Part shown: positions 1-10,700 of the stretch, piece by piece
Layout of the letters: each line of letters opens with the position of its first letter
Numbering within the stretch: position 1 is the first letter of the stretch
DNA from: Apostichopus japonicus
Taxonomy: Eukaryota > Echinodermata > Holothuroidea > Aspidochirotida > Stichopodidae
DNA: 64,000 nt
Assembly: GCF_037975245.1 (NCBI RefSeq)
Contig: NC_092583.1
Coordinates: 1,931,264 to 1,995,263, forward strand
Direction: 5' to 3'
Notes under the pieces: model-generated
What the model was told of the DNA's origin: nothing
The model's database searches: none
Seen by the model: only the letters and a program-made list of their open reading frames with translations
Made by a program: the position numbers and the translations under genes

Positions 1-2460
1 ACACCCAAGATCGGATATTACTAGAAGCGGTTCGCGCGTCAACCAACTCCTCTTTCGCACAAGGAAGAAAAGAGGATGTTCCCCGTAGGCGGCGAGTCTT
101 ACCAAGCGATAGCGAAGCCTCCCTAACATGTAGAGAATGTAATTGATCTAGGCCTACCTTGTTTAATCAATGCTTAAACACGAGTTTGCTTTAGCCCTCT
201 CCCCCGTTCACGTTCCGCGCTCGATACGAAACAACTTACTGAAAGAGACAAAAAAACAATCTATTTGCTGTAGGAAGGATACAGTTTATCCTTAAACTTC
301 CTTTGGCGGGGGATAGAAAGAAAGAAAAAAAAGTTGGTACAAAGTGTGATTTAATTACGACGGAATATGTTCTAAGTAGACACAGCTGCAGTATGCAATC
401 TCAAACACAAGTCAAAAAACGAGAACGTGATCGATTAGAAAGCGCGGGAAAACTATTACCCCCAAAACGCGGGAAAATGACACACGTGACCCAACTTCAA
501 TTCATCTACCTAAGATAGTTGTAAACTGTTGTGCGTCACGGAACTGTCTTGAGAGAGAGGATTCACCCTATCTTACACTTCAAAATTACCATTTCGGGAA
601 TCTATCTCAAATGGTAAAGAAATGGAGAAGAGCAAAACGCTCTACAGTGTTTGATTAGTGGTTGTTGACTTAATGATGAAGTTGTTTTGGAGGGTTGGTC
701 CAGAGGAAACAAAACAATATATTAGATTAGGTAGGATTTGATTGCAACTGGTATGTACTCAACTGGCTTCACATGTTTCCCGGTTGCAGCAATCCGCTTA
801 GTACTAGTAGAACATTTCAAATATATAGTCTGAATGCAATCTGTCAAACGAACTAAAGCGATATGAAGAACTAAAAGCTTAGTTTTTTTTTAAATTTTAT
901 TATTATACTTTTTGTTTTTTTAATAGATGGGAACGTGAAGTATCTGTCCGTTGGTTTCCAGGTGAAATAGAGTGTAAACTTATGGTGAGTAATTGAAAGT
1001 TAATTAATGCTGAAAGGGAAAGAGACATTCTGAAGGAATGTATTGGAAGTGCAAAGTTCAGACTAAATCTACTTTAAAAAAAAGGAAACGTTTCTAATCA
1101 AAGATTTTTTATAAGAATATATATGTCGTATGTTGGGCATATCTAACGACCTCGTGATCGTAAGACCAGGTGTAGAAAAAACAACTAACAAAGTACCTCG
1201 GTGAGTTAGAACAAGTTTTGGAATTCCCTAACATGAATGTGTTAATACAGATATAGATAGAGTTAACAATATAGCTTCACAGCTAAAGCAGGAAATTGAG
1301 ACAAAACAAAGACAACAAGACGAGAGAAGACAGAACAGGACAAGGAAAGACAAGACAAGACAAGAGAACAAAAATAGGACAAGGCAGAACGATACTAGAC
1401 AAAGCGAAACAAAACAAATAAAGGGATAAGGGGGAAAGGGGACAAGGGATAAGGGCGAGGGATATCTAAAAGTATAATCTTTTGCTATATAGTCTACCAA
1501 ATTTACACTAGAAGGAACCTGTCAAGTTTGTCAATGAAAAACATTAAGATTTTTACCCTTAAATTTTCTTTTGTTAACACGAAAATTATATGTGTTAACT
1601 TTAACAGTTTATAACACTCATAATAGAAGTTAACTGGCTGTATCACCAAGAAATAGAAAATTCTTTAGTTAACTTGAGAAGGGAAACCAATTTGAAATGT
1701 GTTTATACTATACCTAACTCCGGTCAGAATATCACAAAATTACAAACGCCATGCCAAATTCTGCAACACTTTTCTGAAACACTTTGGCACGATATCTTGC
1801 GCAGACGGTACCTTTGCGAATGTAGAATATTCCACTATTTTGAAGGGGAAATAAAGATATCATGATTTTTTAGTGTATGTGAAAAGTTCACAAATCCTTC
1901 TAGTTTTAAGCTAAACATTACCAGAGTGATAAAACCACCATTAGAAATCCGAAATTTTGGGATCGAATCTTTCATTATGTCATAAAATTGTTCTTTCAAA
2001 TTGAGTAGAATCGTCGGCCCCATTGTAATCACGCTAGCGGCCTGTTTAAGGGCATTATAACAGAGTGCTTGTTTTAACAATAAAGGATGAGTCCATAAGG
2101 TGCTTTAGGGGTGTAGGGAAAAGATCAAAGAGAAAGACAGAGGTCGAGCTTGCATCGCATTACATGAATCACCCTTCCCCCGCCCCCTTCTCTTTCCCTA
2201 AAACTGAGGTAACGCAAAGTAGGTCCTTTGAAGTTCCGGGGTCAAAAGCTTTTTCCTTGTAATAAAAAGGTTCAAATTACGGAGATGTTGTTCTGCTGAT
2301 AGGAGCAACCCCTCACAACAAACAGAGAAGAAGATGAACTATTTTTTTTTTCAGCTTCAGGAATATGGTTAAGGAATCGTCTAGCTATATGTACTGCATG
2401 GCGTGTAATGTCATTATGTCTATGCCATTATAACAGAAATGGTCAATCGAGATGATATAC
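1..2460. other. Gene-free flank
   Basis: I see no gene here. Open frames are short and show no domain. Around 1290-1460 the + strand is strongly A/G-biased with a loose GACAA-type repetition, so the complementary strand reads as a leucine/phenylalanine/cysteine-rich spurious frame. Confidence 0.5.
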
Positions 2461-2469
2461 TCTCACGGC

Positions 2470-2649
2470 CTTCTCGGCCTTTTGGCTAAGATCATGTGTA
2501 GTATCTGTTCCCTTTCGAGGGGAGTGGTGATACACACCTGACGATGATCACACAGTCACAGTCTCGATGCAAGGGGACTGGGGTTAGAAGCGGATCAGTC
2601 GTTCAGTAGTTTGGTTTTCGTGCCCAGGTTCTTTCCTGGGCGACTTTTT
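2470..2649 (+). ncRNA. U2 snRNA-derived chimera, copy 1
   Basis: Bases 2470-2510 follow the U2 snRNA 5' end through stem-loop I and the branch-point recognition region (GTAGTA present), with one base changed just before GTGTAGTA. After 2510 homology to U2 stops: I do not see the U2 Sm-site region or stem-loops IIb-IV. The body contains CACACCTGACGATGATCACA, and the 3' part has AGTTTGGTTTT (loosely Sm-site-like) followed by a 7-bp hairpin at 2622-2641 and TTTTT at 2645-2649. It is either a SINE with a U2 head or a divergent snRNA-like gene. Expression cannot be judged from sequence. Confidence 0.55.
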
Positions 2650-2665
2650 CTTAAAAAGTATTTAC

Positions 2666-2846
2666 TCTCTTGGCCTTTTGGCTAAGATCATGTGTAGTAT
2701 CTGTTCCCTTTCGATGGGAATGGTGATGCACACCTGACGATGATCACACAGTCACAGTCCCGATGCAAGGTGACTGGAAGTTGAGAGCGTATCAGTCATT
2801 CGGTAGTTTGGTTTTCGTGCCCAGGTTCTTTCCTGGGCAACTTTTT
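2666..2846 (+). ncRNA. U2 snRNA-derived chimera, copy 2
   Basis: Second copy, offset 196-197 bases from copy 1. The U2-like head runs 2666-2705 and has lost one of the first stem bases (CTCTTGGCC instead of TTCTCGGCC), while GTAGTA and the shared A-to-T change are kept. The same body follows, with the hairpin at 2819-2838 and the T-run at 2842-2846. The 5' stem-loop I is weakened relative to copy 1, so this copy is the less likely of the two to be functional. Confidence 0.55.
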
Positions 2847-2873
2847 CTTAAAAAAAAGTATTTATTCTCACGG

Positions 2874-4398
2874 TAAAAGCTAATCTGTAAATTTACATAA
2901 ACAAAGATTTGTTGTTTTACATAATTTAATATGTACAAAAAAAGGAATTTGCGTGTGTAGTTCTTTGATTGAAAACCTCTTTATGATGCTGACGTCATCT
3001 TTTGGAGTACGATGCTCTCCTACCGTCATCGGTATTAAAGTCCATTTGCGCGTTCCACAATTAGATGTTACCCATCCTGATCGATAAAGTTATCTCTTTC
3101 AGTGCTCATGAAGAACACCAGGACCTACAATCGATTTTTTTTTTATGATGAGGTACTCCCATGCCCCGATACCATCCGCACTCTTCATCACGCTCGACTT
3201 TATCCCCCCCCCCCCCAAGAAGTAGCAAATTAAATGAATCCCCCAACCCCATCCTTACCCCTTCTACAGAAAAGAAAAGAAACTCAGATATGTCTTTTAA
3301 ACCATACACCAATTTGATATGACACACGCGCAGACTAACACGCTTTGCTTATACCACACACTTCCACATGTTGGTTAAAACAGGGAGTTGTTAGGCCTCA
3401 ATGGCTACAACGACATCTACTGTCAGGGATTGTCATGGAACAAAAAATATGTTTAGCTCTTCCGCCCGACAACCACGAAAGAATTTCTACTGGCACGTCA
3501 GACTGGTCCATTCAGTTGATATAACATATTCAGCATATTCATTTTATATCTCTGGCGCTGTTTAATAATAATAATAAAGAAAATAAAAAGAGGATTACCA
3601 AAAGCACCCTATCATGCTGCAACTTCTCGCAACTTCTCCATCCGCAATATATACTCTTCAGTCGCCTGCGTGATGATGAAGATGGTGACCTTAAAAGAGG
3701 TATCTCCCCCGTCTCCACTGTCTCGTAAAAGAAATAATCAGCTTTTATTTTCTTTTGTTAAAGTCTGATCATCCGTTCTGTCTGTTTAAAACTTGTCAAG
3801 TCAACATGTACCTTTTGTTAAAATCCAAACAAGAAAAATAAAATCGGGGGCAAAAAAAAAAAGAGATAGAGAAAAAGTAAAGTGAAAAAAAAGAGTGAAA
3901 AGAAAGAAAAAAATGCCAGATCAAAATTCTTTCCTGTTTCTTGTCGTGGTGCAAATTACTCACGGTATGTCGAGTTGAATCTCGCTCTGAATGTGTTGCT
4001 GACTTCAAATCGTTAATCTACAGTGTAGTCAATAATACTGTGATTGTAGTTCTGACCAACAGTAACAATAATACCTTTGACAGTTAAAGTTAAAGGAAGA
4101 AAAAAAAACTTGTCTGAGCTGAAAGGTCATGATATGCGGTGGTTCAATTGAAACACTCTCTTCGTGTTGGTTGACTTTTTACGGACGAAAGCCGGCTTGA
4201 GGCAATATCCTATAACTAGGGAGCTGATTAAATGGTACCTCTCTGCTGAGAGGAAGCCACTATATCTTTGGTAATTGGTGTTCATTAACATTAACATCAT
4301 TTAATCTCCTTATTACTATACTCGCGGTATACAGTCAGTCCACGAAAACAGCGAAAAGCCACAGTAATGTGACTTCACTTACCTGTTTTAAGATACGG
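2874..4398. other. Gene-free interval
   Basis: No coding potential is supported. It contains a C-run near 3204-3216, A-rich stretches near 3840-3910, and a perfect CRE-type palindrome TGACGTCA at 2990-2997. Confidence 0.5.
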
Positions 4399-5010
4399 AA
4401 TGAATGAATGAATGAATGAATGAATGAATGAATGAATGAATGACACGAATGAAATAAATGAATGAATGAATGAAAAAATGAACGAACGAACGAATGAATG
4501 AATGAATGCATGAATGAATGAACGAACGAACGAACGAACGAACGAACGAACGAACGAACGAACGAACGAACGAACGAACGAACGAACGAACGAACGAACG
4601 AACGAACGAACGAACGAACGAACGAACGAACGAACGAACGAACGAACGAACGAACGAACGAACGAACGAACGAACGAACGAACGAACGAACGAACGAACG
4701 AACGAACGAACGAACGAACGAACGAACGAACGAACGAACGAACGAACGAACGAACGAACGAACGAACGAACGAACGAACGAACGAACGAACGAACGAACG
4801 AACGAACGAACGAACGAACGAACGAACGAACGAACGAACGAACGAACGAACGAACGAACGAACGAACGAACGAACGAACGAACGAACGAACGAACGAACG
4901 AACGAACGGACGGATGGACGGACGGATGAATGAATGAATGAATGAATGAATGAATGAATGAATGAATGAATGAATGAATGAATGCATGAATGAATGAATG
5001 CATGAATGAC
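4399..5010. repeat. Tetranucleotide array: AACG core in AATG flanks
   Basis: The core 4521-4908 is a perfect run of about 97 AACG units. Both sides (about 4399-4520 and 4927-5010) are AATG units, with a few GGAC/GGAT units at the right border (4909-4926). Because 4 and 3 are coprime, the array leaves long open frames in several phases and both strands (for example RSFV or NERT repeats). These are artefacts of the repeat, not genes. Confidence 0.95.
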
Positions 5011-6097
5011 ACGAATGAAATAAGTTAAACGAACAAATAGGAATTAAACGAACAAATAGGAATTAAACGAAAGAAAAGAATGGAACGAATGAAAATAAAT
5101 GAAAATGAAAAGAATGAAACGAACGCAATGAAACGAAATGTATTAAATTACACTATTTCTCAAATCACAAACTATAGAAATATCCCAAAGAAATGGTTAC
5201 TAAGATTCTGGAAGCGACACCTATAGCAATTCTATAGTAATGGCGGAGGAAGGCCCGATCATGCTTATCAATCTCTCCGATTGGACTATAGGTCAATAAT
5301 TGACATAGCCTATATAGTAGTAAAAATATTGCACACCCTAGCACGTGGAGTTCTTAATAAACTAAGACGGATGCTAAGTATAAAAACAATAGAAAAGATA
5401 GATTATGCATTTTTGTTAATGATAGATCAGATCGAGAACAGCAAGCATGTATGTATGTATTAATACCCGTGAGAAGAATAAAGCAAATTTATGAGGTAAT
5501 AATTCTATTACCTTTTCTCGTTAATGTCGTATACAGAGGTGTAGCGATGGTACGTCTAGGCGGTTCATTGATCCAGCCTAGGGCCCCACAGAGTCCAAGG
5601 GCCCCTTTAGGGTTGGTTCCCTTAATTCTGATACAACGGATCACAACTGTAATATGTTTTAAATATTTTGGCATGAAAAGCCTTCATTATTATATAAGTC
5701 TATTTTCGGCACATTTGTCCGGTTTACATTCCTGGCATACATAGTATGCACTATATGCTATATGTTATAGCAGCTATGCCACGCATTTAGAGAAATTGAA
5801 AAGACGGGTGTAACTATAAATCATACCAACTATATGACATAAGTGTCAATATCATGTTTAACACCAAACAGAGGTATACATGCCGAAACATAGGCTATAT
5901 CAAAAATAATAATCCCACAAATCTATCACGATTGAGCTCTGCGAGTGAGGATACTTTTGTTTTCTCTCTCTCTATTTATATCTCTTGGTTATTTTCTAAG
6001 CTTGACATATCAACCTTTTAAGTGATGTTGCAAAAAAAGAAGAGGTTTTGACACGACTATTGCTACTGTGGAATCTTAAAAAACCTTTTTCAATTAT
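5011..6097. other. Gene-free interval, decaying AACG-like edge
   Basis: From 5011 to about 5140 the tetranucleotide array fades into degenerate AAACGAA/AATAGG units. Beyond that I see no gene. Bases from 5533 (CAGAGGTGTAGCGATGG) resemble the outer end of a hAT transposon, but I could not find a matching opposite end, so this is only noted. Confidence 0.4.
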
Positions 6098-6117
6098 GTG
6101 TTTATGACCTAAAATTG

Positions 6118-6206
<89 letters not shown>

Positions 6207-6212
6207 AACATA

Positions 6213-6251
<39 letters not shown>

Positions 6252-6271
6252 CAATTTTAGGTTATAAACAC
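6098..6271. repeat. Long hairpin locus: 25-bp inverted arms around (TA)n
   Basis: The left arm 6098-6122 and right arm 6247-6271 are inverted copies with one mismatch over 25 bases (arm contains CCTAAAATTGTAATA). Between them lie (TA)n tracts (6121-6170, 6172-6202, 6217-6249) split by short CATAAACA-type interruptions. The whole 174-bp locus can fold back on itself. It may be a small MITE or a palindrome grown by TA expansion. The tRNA-like repeat starts immediately to its right. Confidence 0.7.
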
Positions 6272-6277
6272 ACTGTC

Positions 6278-6652
6278 TTGTTCGATACAGGTGACAAACG
6301 CCTACAGTGGAATGACGACCTTCCTTACCGGTTTCGAACCTCTGGACATACAATCAGCGTCCATAGCCTAGTGGTTAGGGTGTCCGCGTACAGAGCGGAA
6401 GGCCCGTGGTTCGAATCCCGGTGGAGGCTGGAAGTTTTTTCACTGTTCTTGATTTTCCAACTCATTACGATTTTCATTTATATATATTCATTTGCCTTTG
6501 TCGTTTACCTCCATTGCATTAACATAAAGTCTGTTCAAAGTATCTCTTTCGAGATCCGGCTTTAGGAATCACAAATGATTTTCGAGTTGGTTAGCATCAT
6601 GAGTTTGATCTCTAGAGTAAGGCAAAATATGTCACCAAAAACAGAACTAGTA
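6278..6652 (+). repeat. tRNA-like tandem repeat, plus-strand copy P1
   Basis: First of two head-to-tail units with a period of 375 bases. Order within the unit: a leader containing GAACCTCTGGACATACAATC, a 74-nt tRNA-like body, a tail with GGAAGTTTTTTCACTG and CCAACTCATTACGATTTTC, a short TA tract, and a spacer with TCGAGATCCGGCTT. The same family occurs in reverse orientation at 57.7-59.5 kb. The direct tandem arrangement, without poly-A or target duplications, is more satellite-like than ordinary SINE insertion. Confidence 0.8.
6356..6429 (+). other. tRNA-like body in P1 (not a functional tRNA)
   Basis: 74 nt with a box A match (TAGCCTAGTGG) and a perfect box B (GGTTCGAATCC), so an internal Pol III promoter is present. 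The anticodon stem TCCGC/GCGGA is perfect, with a 7-nt loop GTACAGA whose central triplet would be ACA. The acceptor stem pairs at 6 of 7 positions; the T stem has two mismatches. Its position inside a repeat unit and the stem defects argue for a tRNA-derived repeat head rather than a tRNA gene. Confidence 0.7.
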
Positions 6653-6850
6653 TTGTTCGATACAGGTGGCAAACGCCTACAGTGGAATGACGACCTTCCT
6701 TACCGGTTTCGAACCTCTGGACATACAATCAGCGTCCATAGCCTAGTGGTTAGGGTGTCCGCGTACAGAGCGGAAGGCCCGTGGTTCGAATCCCGGTGGA
6801 GGCTGGAAGTTTTTTCACTGTTCTTGATTTTCCAACTCATTACGATTTTC

Positions 6851-6852
<2 letters not shown>
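6653..6852 (+). repeat. tRNA-like tandem repeat, plus-strand copy P2
   Basis: Second head-to-tail copy, with the tRNA-like body at 6731-6804 identical by eye to that in P1. It breaks off into the (TA)n tract 6853-6889, after which no family sequence is recognisable. It is therefore truncated at the tail. Confidence 0.8.

Positions 6853-6889
<37 letters not shown>
6853..6889. repeat. (TA)n microsatellite
   Basis: Short TA tract at the truncated end of repeat copy P2, continuing into degenerate ATACATAC units to about 6945. Confidence 0.9.
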
Positions 6890-6893
<4 letters not shown>

Positions 6894-7687
6894 TATAAAT
6901 ACATATACATACATACAAACATACATACATATACATGTGTATGTATATATGTAAGTGTGTATGTAAGGAAAGATGTTTGTTACTTACGGTATATCAAGAA
7001 AAAAATGTTGCTTCGCACGTATATTAATAAACTGGCCAGACCCTTTTGTTAAACGATTCCCTATGCTATTATATACGTTATAATTAAATATTTGGACATC
7101 GGTATAATTCAAATTTCTGTAATGATACTATTTTTATGATCTTTTTGGAATATTTTACTCATTCTCATATACACTTTTTCATTCGAACTAGGTTACTTGG
7201 TTAGCCGGATGGTTCTCAACTTTGTCCTTGGGACGACATGCACACGGTAAGATATATTTTCACCTGTAACAAAAAAGTTCAATAAGGTTTAAGTACCCTA
7301 TGTGGAAAATCCGAATGTGAAGCTATATTGATACGAAAATGGTCTACTTTGATATAACCAGATGCTTCCTTGACTTGCATATTCTAGAATTTGACTAGTA
7401 ATTAAATTTTGAATTCTACAAATACAAAATCTAGATTCTTTACCAATTAAAAATGATACAGAGACATATGAATAGCCCCCAGGACCGGGGTTATAGGGGG
7501 GAGGGGCGTTGCCATTTGCCCTTGAAAAGTTTGTAATATGTTTCTTCAGGCCATTAAAATCTTTATATTTCCTTTTGATTTTTGCTTCAAATTGCTCTGG
7601 AAACTTCTGAAAATAGAGGGTGCCTCGAGATTTATAATAGAAGAAAGGATTCAACCCTCGATGTCGTAAAGGAAATATAGGCCCATA

Positions 7688-7690
<3 letters not shown>

Positions 7691-7748
<58 letters not shown>
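7691..7748. repeat. (TA)n microsatellite
   Basis: Nearly perfect TA run of about 58 bases. Flanking ATCGTAAAT/ATCGTATAT units to 7780 are degenerate. Confidence 0.9.
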
Positions 7749-7756
<8 letters not shown>

Positions 7757-7780
7757 CGTAAATATCGTATATATCGTAAA

Positions 7781-10700
7781 AAAGCAAGTGAGCATGCAGT
7801 TTCAATACAACGTTTCGAAAAGGTTAACTTTTCTTGTTCACGTATAAACAAGTAGACTGATTCTAGGAACTATACAGGAAGGAAAGATTACAGCTTTGGA
7901 AAGGTTGAGACTACCTCAAATGCTATGGCTGACATCTTTGTCCATGTTGTACAAGATCAAAACCGAATCCGTTGCTACGGCATAGTCATGTAAAAAGAGA
8001 GGAAACTTACAATTTAATCGATGCAGCTCTGTTGAAAAGTTACATATATTGTTAAAGAATAAGATTAAGAAAGGTCTGCGGTCCATTTTTCATTTTCACC
8101 GCGCTAAAGGTGGGTATGTATATGTGGCCCCTCACAGCTACCTTAGAATAAATATTACTGATCTAAATTGATGAGAAGAAACCAGTCCCTCTTGTTTGCT
8201 CACCAAACCCACATATGGAAAAGTAATCTGCCTTGATCACTTAGCGGAGCGATAATGTGTAATCCGCGTAAGTACCTGAGCCTCAACCTTGTAAAAACTC
8301 CCTTACAATCGCGCGTGTTGAAGTATGAAAACCGACAGAAGCGACAACTGACCAATCAGAACCGTGTAATTAGCTTCGTTTTATCGTCTGCCAATACACT
8401 TAAGTCAGCGTGTACACCCCATAAATAAAGATAGACCGTTTTGAGTCTTGACGGATTACTAGTAACTTTGAGCATTACTAAAATAGTTACAAGGAGATTT
8501 GTGGTAAAGCGGCAAAAGGAAAAAAAAGAAGCCCATACTTTATCAAAAGTGTTGGAAGGTGTTCGTAGGAGGTACATTGGGTGGAATCGAGAGGGGAAAA
8601 CAGATATTGATGTACACGTATGCTGAATATAAACGCTTCAACACAAGCTAAGAATTTCCGAACGTTGTTACTTTAAGGTAAGTTCAAGATTTGAAATCAA
8701 AGTCTTTTTTCTTTCTTTCTTTTTTTTAGTTTTAATTTTTCCAAGGAAATTGTGTTAAATAGTAGTATATTAAGAAAAAACGCCTCCTTGTTTGCAATGT
8801 AACTATTTTTTATTGTTAACGAGTATGAACAATTTAAGTGTGTATGTTTGTTTGTTTAACACGAATGAATTATAAATGGTTCACACAACACCAAAAACAA
8901 AAATTATTACAATTCACTTACAGTTTTGGAAATAACTGACACTGTTCCAACGATAAATATATGAAATTAAATACAATAATTACCACTGGAAGGGTGGCTA
9001 TTCTGTAATAAAAATATTTGATTTCAGTTAAGTTGTCAATAATCGCCAAAAAATTCCTTTTTGAAATAATGAAAACATCCCAACGTGTCCAACGTGACGA
9101 AAAATTCAGTACTCGGGAATCCAAATTATTATTATTTTTTCCAAAAACATCTTTGGGCAGATAACAATTTCAGGAAATGAAAACAGTCAATGTGAATTGT
9201 TTCTTTCATTGTTGATATTACAATTAATGAAAAAGACATTAATTTGCAAAGTTTTGAAGTTGTAATAAACTTTATTCGCAAAATCAATATCTTCCCTTCA
9301 TAAACATATAATGTTGGAGGTATTAAAATTAAAGGATTTTTTCTTCTTACAAAGGTCTATCAGGCTGGTTTTATGCATTAATTAAATAATAAATTCCATT
9401 ACTTTAGACAATAGAAAAACTAACAATGACAGTTTGTTTTTTAATCTTCCTTAAAATAAAAAATTCTTACTGAACACAATTTAATAATATCAGAAAACTT
9501 AGATCAACGAAAGGGAAAAAACTTCGATTTAACTGATAACTGCAGAGTTTCTGTTGAGATATTCCTTCATTTTCTTTTCAATTTATGTTTATTTAAGTTT
9601 GTGATAAGTTTCAAATTAAACTGCTTATACGATATCTTCGTGGGTATACCGGAGAACTAATCCGTTAATCAGTATGCAAGTAACACAGTTATTTAGCCCT
9701 TCTTTCTTTGTTACTAGAAATGCGTGCATCTAAAAAATAAAATAAAACATTTATCGAACCTGTTTAATTGGCCAGCAAAAAATTCTTTTCTTTTTCGTCT
9801 TGTAAAAAGGAAGTTTGTGGTGACTTAAATTCAATCTAGAATTTGCATATACATATTTTTACACAAGAAGTTACCGTAATTAATTAAATGTAATAACATG
9901 GATGAAATATTTACAATGGAGAATACTTAATCGGAAAATGGGAATGTTTGTTTTGACTGAAGACAACGGACTAAAAGTGTCAGTAAATTAGAGATATCTT
10001 GGAAAACAAAAAAGTAATTCCGTAAATGTATTAGAAAAAAAAAACAACGAAGTTGAAAGAAATCAGGAAGCGATTTGTTTGTTAAATTTTAGATCATATA
10101 TTCAGAGCTGTCATTTTTTAAATTAATTATAATCTCTAGAATTTCCATTGTTTTATTGTCCCTTTGTTCAAGCTATGTTCTCTTTGTTTAAACATGTTAA
10201 CAGAAAACACATCTTTACAACGATTTATTTGGCTCGTTTTCCAGTTATTCTCGTTATAAATTTACCCCTGCTCTTTTTAAAAAAATTTTGCCTTCAAATA
10301 CAACCAGTTCGTAAATGTGTAATAAAGTAATATAAATATTACTTTTTATTGATAACTCTGAAGAGTAAATTCGGCTGGTAGAGAACAACAATAAAATGAC
10401 AACCGTCAAACAATAGGAAAAAACAATGGGTTTGTATAGGACTTCCAAAACAATATTCCGCAGTAACAAAAAGACGCGTCTCACTTATCCATGTTAAACT
10501 ACCATAACAATACGTCCCATTATACCCACAAGCATAACAATAAAACTAATTGTATATGTACAATAGCTTATTATTCTTTGTTCAAGAACAATTCTATTCC
10601 AGATCTCAAAAGTCTAGTTATACTTCATATAAACCAGTAATTTTAAGCTTAAAACAAAACAACTTGTGACGTGAAACCTTTGAATCTGCCCAGTTATTAA

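Larger units (their letters stand above)
2461..2873 (+). repeat. Tandem pair of U2-headed repeats flanked by 8-bp direct repeats
   Basis: Two head-to-tail copies of a unit of about 196 bp. Each starts with about 40 bases matching the 5' end of U2 snRNA, continues with a shared non-U2 body, and ends in a GCCCAGG/CCTGGGC hairpin, a T-run and a short A-run. TCTCACGG occurs at 2461-2468 before copy 1 and at 2866-2873 after copy 2, which could be a target-site duplication of a retroposed dimer. The shared body and the shared A-to-T change inside the U2 part show that both copies descend from one chimera, not from two separate U2 genes. Confidence 0.7.

Noticed and set aside
2470-2510. A functional U2 snRNA gene
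   Set aside because: Only the first 40 or so bases match; the Sm-site region and stem-loops III-IV of U2 are not there.
4335-5012. Long open frames (up to 225 codons) of RSFV or NERT repeats on both strands
   Set aside because: Produced entirely by the AACG/AATG tetranucleotide array; open in several phases at once.
5533-5600. hAT transposon 5' end (CAGAGGTGTAGCG)
   Set aside because: No matching inverted end or 8-bp duplication found within about 1 kb, so the element cannot be bounded.
6356-6429. Genuine tRNA gene
   Set aside because: Boxes A and B are good, but T-stem mismatches, an acceptor mismatch and embedding in a 375-bp tandem unit indicate a tRNA-derived repeat.
6278-6898. Open frames of 94-107 codons (containing SLVVRVSAY) recurring in the tRNA-like repeats at both ends of the window
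   Set aside because: The frame runs straight through the tRNA-like body with box A and box B; changes between copies follow the RNA-like sequence and are not biased to third codon positions. Such peptides are familiar artefacts of tRNA-derived repeats.
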